Of a stretch of DNA of 64,000 bases, positions 58,154 to 64,000 are shown in pieces; within the stretch, counting starts at the first letter, position 1; the number at the start of each line of letters is the position of its first letter. The stretch is taken from positions 492,042 to 556,041 of the forward strand of contig NMRA01000070.1 of the NCBI GenBank assembly GCA_002633005.1, read 5' to 3'. Made by a program: the position numbers and the translations under genes. The notes beneath the pieces are model-generated. The model saw only the letters and a program-made list of their open reading frames with translations, was not told the DNA's origin and did not search any database. Origin of the DNA: Phoronis australis (Eukaryota > Phoronida > Phoronidae).

Positions 58154-59246
58154 TAAAATGGCTACAAAGCTTCTTTCCTTGGAAGAAACTAACTCTTGGT
58201 TTACATCACTGCTATAAAATAGGTCTCGGCTTGTTCAGTACGGAGATGTAAAGTAACTTTTGGTCTTGTTAAGAACTGACATTCGTTATTGCTCAAGATC
58301 TTGCGCGGAGGAATAACGGGACCTGCCATGACAAGTTAAATCGTAGAGCCTTGTCTCGAGCAATAGGCAACTCTAACTTAACTTGGGATAACATTTAGTT
58401 GGACAGATGAACAATTTGAAGCCATTTTAATAACGATGGTTGAAATCAAAAGTTCAATTTTGTGATGGAAGGTGGGTATGTTGCCACTTTAAACATACTC
58501 GTTTTGTTTTGAAAATGAATCGGTACAAATCATTCCAGTTAAAAATTTACAAAATGACGCAACATTGATTTCTTTCAGAAGAAATATTCGCCACCTTTAA
58601 TATTAAGCAAGGATATTGGAAGCAGACTATTACTCAATGCATGAGATCCGAGATCTTGTGCAGTAGTCTCAACATCCTTTTTCAGTAGTGACACCTCGGC
58701 TGCTTGTAGATAAGTCTACAATCATGGTTTGTGCCTTTAGAGCTTGCATTTTGCAATTGCACTGCCCGAACTATTGCCAAAATAATTACCAACACTTATG
58801 GTCATGGAAGACGTTGAACAGCATTTTAATTCTGAAGTGTCTTGTATTGCTAGGCAGACAAAAGGTAGGTACAGAATTTCCCATCAGAATACACTTACTG
58901 CAAGCTGAGATAAGCACAGGAAGTAAGTGGCGCCTCCAATGGGAATTTGTTGTGTAAGATCTACTATGATGCATGTAAGTGTTGGGTTGTTTACTAATGT
59001 TAAATAAGCCAAATGCATTTTAAGAATTCATCACATTGCTTTGCATCCATTGACAATCATAAACTCTGTAAATAAATGCAAACTATGAAAGGGCAGAAAC
59101 TTAATCCAGAAGCCCTGCTTGCTTTCCAAAGTAACAAGCAATAATACTTGGTCCCAGATCAACCTTCTTATCCAACAACCAGAAGTTGTCAGACTACAAG
59201 AATACCTTACTAAACTAAAATACAATCACTGTACCTTTTCCCGCAA

Positions 59247-59348
59247 TAGTCACTTACACTGACTTACAAGGGTTTTGAGAACCCGCTTTTTTAACTAAAT
59301 AATGGGCATCAAAATGGTTCTCCAAATCCAGGACCCATTAAGTGACCA
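59247..59348 (+). mobile_element. Palindromic MITE 'GTCAC', copy C
   Basis: TAGTCACTTACA...GGGTTTTGAGAACCC, centre TTAACTAAATAATGGGCATC, then TGGTTCTCCAAATCCAGGAC...TTAAGTGACCA. The best-preserved full-length inverted structure after copy A. Confidence 0.75.
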
Positions 59349-62300
59349 CAGCTCTAATTATTTCATGACTAACCCCTTTCAACACACACCAGAATGTTAC
59401 AGCAATACCAGCGCTTAGTGCTAATGATTGTTCAGGTTACACTTTCCCAAAAGGGAATAATTGACGCGCAAAATATAATTTTATGTTAAAATACGCTAGC
59501 ACATGACACTAATGAGGTAAAAGAGTAGCAAAAAAAGAACAAAGAGTTTTTTATGTAATCCACAAACAAGATTCAATTGCCTTTTGAAGCTGCTGTTAAC
59601 CAGCTTTCTGTCAATCTACATCTGATAAAGGCCACCAATACAAAACCGGTCTCCAACTGTTTCTTATTTCAAAATTCTAGACTTGGAAAAGAATACCCTC
59701 TAACACAGCGCCACCTATACTGAAAAGTGGACCTGTGGAAACATGATGAATGACACACGGAATTCCGTGTGTGGGCATCAATGTGCATGATTGGTTGGAA
59801 TTTTATTGATCACATGACCACCACTTGCACTCGCCTTCTATGTACTGTACTTGTTTGGGCTTAGCCACAGGATCAGGGTTCCCTTGATGGTATGTTTACT
59901 TCGATTACTGCCCATTTTAATGAATTGCAACTTTTCAAGTCAAAGGTGGTCGCTATACTACGTAACAGAAAACTGGAAGGTGTTTCCGAATTTCAACCAA
60001 TGGGAATGACTGAATATTATGACGTCGGTTTCATTACTTTAACCAATGAGAAGCCATGATAAACAACATTGCACAGTAGCACTGTGAAAGAGTGTAGGAA
60101 AAGACTAGCAACATTCAACGCGTGACCTTGACCTTGCTGGTCATTTTGCACTATGATCCCAGGTCTTCCCAAGTCTAGAAATCATGTGACCTGAATAAAA
60201 ACTGGTTGAAACCAGTAAACACGAGTTACATTTTCAAAAGAAGGCAAGTTTGCAACACATTTGAAGAAAAAAGAGTAAAGATTGATGTTACAAAACGTAC
60301 AATTACCTCAAAAACTGTCAATTGTGCACTACCGTACAACTGCAACAATAATACAGTATTACTTCATTTTCTATATACAATTCAGTACAAAATAAGCAAG
60401 GGATAAATGCAAAATTACTTTGATTATGACCCAATTAAAGAGCTATGAAGCTCTCTCATAAAGTATACTGCTACGTTAGAGCAAACTTCAAGATGCACTG
60501 CTACACACATTTTATCACAATATACTTATCTCTGAATTCAATCTTGCATATTCCTAATATTAACCATGTTCATGTAAGAAACTTATCATTGTATTTATTA
60601 TTCAACATGCATAGAGTAAAAAACTTTTAAATGGGATTAATTTACAAAAATAAGCAAAATTCACTACATTTTTCCATAGGAGGTAGCATTAGAAAGACAG
60701 GCATGTAAAATGTAGCATCTTATCACAAAATCTCAACTGATCCACAGACTTGATTTTCATCAACAAGAAAATATGAAAAAACAATTAAGATTCTTATAGA
60801 ACATGCCAAGAATAATCAGACAAACCGTTACAAAACCTTCAACTTAGTTTCAAATTTGGACGACAGCGAGTTCCAAATTGAGGCTAAATACAGCTATTAA
60901 TCTATTTCGTTGTAAGGCATTGCTGCAGTGTTTTGTCCAGAATAATGGCTAGAAAGCCAATTATCTACCATGATTCAAAGAGTTAAAAAACCAACTGGAA
61001 CTTCTTTCGTCAACATGTATCAGAAAACCGAAATCCAATGCATCATTCTGTTTTGGCTAACTTCAACTGTTAATATTTCTTCGGAGAAAATCATCCTAAC
61101 CTAACAGTTCACGAAGAATTCAATTTCCAAGCCAAACTGTTTGAACCAGACGTGTTTTACAGTAATTGCTTTGCTTCACACAAAAGGAACTTAGACCAGT
61201 GTTCCTCACAAACAGGCTTCTTCATGACGGCGGATCTTGAACCAGTTTATTAACGATGCAGAAGTTGTAGAGAAACGGCCCGGTTTAAACGTTTTTCTTC
61301 TCCAAACGACAGGTCATCACTACTCATTTCAACTACAGTGGCAGAGAAATCCCCTGACACTCGATCGTTATGTTGGGAGGTTCCGTGTCACTTTGTCAGT
61401 TTATTTTTGGCACAAACTGCTTTACCTGCTTCACAGAGCATTGCTACAAGGCGTTTACAATCAATACATAGCTTCATTGGCAGCAAGCCTCTGCATAGAA
61501 CTAATGACTGACTTCTGGAGTCTGTTTCATCAAAGTGACTTCAGACTTAAGACAAAAATTAGGTCTCATGACCAGCAGGGAGAAATAGGCAGTGTGAATG
61601 GTCGATAATAGCCGCCGCATTCAACATAAAAATCTTCATTGTATATTGCATATCAATTAGTTTCTTTAGTTAGTACATTGAACACCAGTGTCTTGACTAG
61701 CACCAAATAATTCGCTACACATGTCAGGCAACAAAAGAGTTTAATAAAAATGTGAAGTCATCCATAATGCAGTAAAAAATCTGAGAAGAGCATTCCTGAT
61801 AAACCGGTTTCTTGACGACTGGTTCTTGCACAAATCTAAAGACGAAGCACAAGGTGATGTCAAATGAGCCAAGTTTCTAATGTCTCGCCAACATTCTTTG
61901 CAAATGCCAGAACATATTTGAAAAGCGCCGCGAGTGCTCACTGTAACATGATTCGGTTGTACAGTCATTCATTGGGATTCCCCCAATCATTGCATTAAGA
62001 ATTATAGAAATCAGATAATTATTACAACACAGAAAAGCAATGTTTCCATTTGCTCCCACCCTTTCCTGATCAACCAATAACCAAAATTTATCTACAAATT
62101 ATATGCCTAGTTAAAACTCAGTGACTTTTCCAAGAAGTTTTGATTCACAATTAGCGCACCAAGTGCTTCACCTGACATCCAACCCAAATGTACAGCAAAA
62201 AAAGTGCAAGCCAAAAGTATTCACACAGAATGACCCAGAATTCCCTGTCATGATGGCTGAGTGGAATTCAGATTCATCGTCCGAATACTCTTTCCTGGAC

Positions 62301-62870
62301 CATGACCAAGTGAACATAACAGCCACAGGAAAGTTAGTAAGGTGGTTTAGCCAGTGTGTATTCCATTTCAGACCACAGTGTGATTCTACAGCTGATCTGG
62401 ACCAATCACAGTCTGAATTCCTCTCTACATTCATATAAGCTAAATCCACCAGGGGCGATTTCCGTTGCGCGAGCTTCTGGGCAGTATCAGATATTAGGCA
62501 AGACTGTGAGCACTAGCAAAATGGCCGCCAATAAAATGATTGGTTGGCCACGCTGGAATGCTGAATTATGAAATAAAGCTGCAAGAAAACAAACTACCTC
62601 AGAGTCTGTTCTACAAGCTAAGAATTCTCACAGTAAAAGTCTTGCAAATGCTTTGCATAACACAACATGGCGTCGTCGCTATCACCATGCTGTTGTACAC
62701 TCCCATTGCTGGTAAATGAAGCCAGAGTTTATCAGCAGTATTCACTTTCACAAAATCACTCTCCATCAGAGAAACTCCCCACCTTTCACATGGTGAGACT
62801 CCAAAAATTGTCGTCCATAATTTGTTCCCACGTTCATTACTTCTCGTTACCTTTCCCTATAGCTCCGCCA

Positions 62871-63075
62871 TTACACTTTAATGGACACCTGGTCTTCATA
62901 AATGTAGTCTGTAGTTTTTGGTACATTCACATATAATGAATCATCCTCTGTTGTTCTCTTTCCTTTTGCCTTCGCCTCCAGAGTCTGTATCACGTTATCC
63001 ACCATGTGTACGAGGTCCGAAAACAACGGCCGGTCATGGCTGTCAGCTGACCAGCACTGACGCATGATGCTATAT
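62871..63075 (-). CDS. Receptor kinase last coding exon
   Basis: Acceptor ATTTTAG before 63075, phase 2 in; ends VSIKV with TAA at 62871-62873. Encodes [20 protein letters not shown] (kinase subdomain XI), a Lys-rich linker ([13 protein letters not shown]) and the tyrosine-bearing tail. Confidence 0.9.
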
Positions 63076-63704
63076 CTAAAATGTAGAAGTTAACAGTTAA
63101 TGTAACAGTTCTGCACAGAAGAGTCCAAAACACTGGAGGGGGGTCGGTTGGTGTAACGCAACAGTGAGGCTGTGGCGCCATGATTTTTCAAATTTCTGGC
63201 ATGGGATGGGACTATGGGACGTAAACATAGAACAGTTAGGAAAATTTTTTATCCACAGTATTTCTGAACACAGATAGAAAACTTACCAAAACAACACTGA
63301 ACACATATTGCATGTCTTAATGTAATGCTTAAAAGAGGCTGCATACACAAAATAAACCTGTAAGTTGCTTGACCCGAGTTCATCAAATAAGATGTTTAAA
63401 ATTTAAGAAAAATTAGCAATCAAATGTTAATTACCACAACGTGTTTGTGGAAATAATTCATAACTTAGAGGAAACTCGGAAAAACTTGACGTCTAGTTTC
63501 AATTCAAAATCAATTAAAAATGGCAAAAAACAAGAATTCAGAAACTTCAAGATTGTCTTGTACTTACAGTTCATTAGGACAGTAGGCTGGTTGGGGCATG
63601 CGCCGATTGCCCTTCAGGTATCGTATAATGTCCCAGTTATCGACATCTGGGTACGGAGTGACACCGCGGGTCATGAGCTCCCAAATCAAAACACCATAGG
63701 ACCA
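62871..63704 (-). CDS. Receptor tyrosine kinase, C-terminal end (2 exons; continues past right edge), MET-like
   Basis: Two exons (63568-63704 and 62871-63075) join in phase 2 to give the last 113 residues of a tyrosine kinase receptor: the C-lobe ([46 protein letters not shown]) and a short tail. The spacing from MTRG to CW equals that of MET, and MTRG..PYPDV...DI..YL is MET-like, while QCWSAD is shared with TAM (AXL/TYRO3/MER) kinases, so assignment between the two is open. The cytoplasmic tail holds SLYVNVP and [13 protein letters not shown] is a YxN-type site of the kind that binds GRB2 SH2 in MET. Extracellular and N-lobe parts are outside the window. Confidence 0.85.
63076..63567 (-). 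other. Receptor kinase last intron
   Basis: 492-bp intron, donor GTAAGT and acceptor TTTTAG. Nothing recognised in it. Confidence 0.85.
63568..63704 (-). CDS. Receptor kinase penultimate coding exon
   Basis: Acceptor TTTTCAG before 63704, donor GTAAGT; 137 nt, phase 0 in and 2 out. Encodes [20 protein letters not shown] and [14 protein letters not shown], subdomains IX-X. Confidence 0.9.
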
Positions 63705-63898
63705 CTGAAAACAACAGATGGCGCACATGAGATGTCTGCACAAGTTAATGTTACCAAACTTAATGAATGAGAGTTTTACTGAATTTCACTCAGGTGGATT
63801 TCGAAAAATAAACACCCCTGGGCACATAGACGGACAACAGCAACAAGAGTGGTAACCATCAAGAGTCTTTCACAACACCACCAGTGCAACCACTCCAG

Positions 63899-64000
63899 CT
63901 GCCAACACTACAACCACCAACACCACGGCCACCAACACTACAACCACCAACACCATGGCCACCAACGCTACAACCACCAACACCACAGCCACCAACACCA
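63899..64000 (+). repeat. Minisatellite, 30 bp x >3 (runs off the edge)
   Basis: GCCACCAACACTACAACCAC plus CAACACCACG units, slightly diverged, upstream of the receptor kinase exon. It reads as Thr/Asn-rich on the plus strand, but lies in an intron of the minus-strand gene. Confidence 0.9.

Larger units (their letters stand above)
56431..62870. other. MCM2 3' UTR and tail-to-tail spacer to the receptor kinase gene
   Basis: 6.4 kb with no recognisable exon; it includes the MCM2 3' UTR and presumably that of the minus-strand receptor kinase. Holds MITE copies at 57001 and 59247 and a minisatellite at 58078. ORFs such as 61237-61608 resemble nothing I know. Confidence 0.7.

Noticed and set aside
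59617-59650. Second hammerhead-like CTGATAA...AAAAC string
   Set aside because: The core is degenerate and the helices do not pair.
61237-61608. 123-residue plus-strand ORF
   Set aside because: No recognisable motif in a region that may be the 3' UTR of the minus-strand receptor kinase.

Overview
The window is nuclear DNA from an animal: AT-rich, intron-rich, with GT-AG introns, tRNA-derived SINE heads, many short inverted-repeat transposons and minisatellites, and one run of Ns. Nothing in it is prokaryotic. The style (introns of 0.1-2.6 kb in MCM2, a 24 kb intron in WNK, dense MITE-like elements) suits a marine invertebrate, but no base-level feature lets me name the phylum.

Three conserved genes can be rebuilt exon by exon with agreeing splice phases. 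(1) Positions 1593-31172, minus strand: the first four coding exons of a WNK (with-no-lysine) Ser/Thr kinase. Exon 1 carries a long disordered N-terminus and the start of the kinase domain; a 24.3 kb intron follows inside the kinase domain; exons 2-4 give most of the rest; the C-terminus lies beyond the left edge. (2) Positions 39720-56430, plus strand: a complete MCM2 replicative-helicase gene, 18 exons encoding 885 residues, with histone-binding segment, zinc finger, Walker A/B and arginine finger intact. (3) Positions 62871-63704, minus strand: the last two coding exons of a receptor tyrosine kinase, closest by eye to MET, with TAM kinases as the alternative; the rest lies beyond the right edge.

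WNK and MCM2 are head-to-head across about 8.5 kb holding the N-gap, several TIR elements, a G-rich tract and a cluster of E2F-like sites just before MCM2. MCM2 and the kinase receptor are tail-to-tail across about 6.4 kb. The three genes act in unrelated processes (ion/volume signalling, DNA replication licensing, growth-factor signalling), and I see no evidence of a shared system.

The most interesting material is non-coding: at least eight distinct families or single copies of inverted-repeat elements, some with matching flanking duplications; a roughly 1 kb element in MCM2 intron 1 with eight copies of a GTCCGAATTTCCCC-like box; a structured-RNA candidate with snoRNA-like boxes in MCM2 intron 13; and a compact cluster of minisatellite, SINE head and two perfect palindromes in MCM2 intron 10. 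No tRNA, rRNA or CRISPR was found. All element calls were made by eye, without alignment or database searches.
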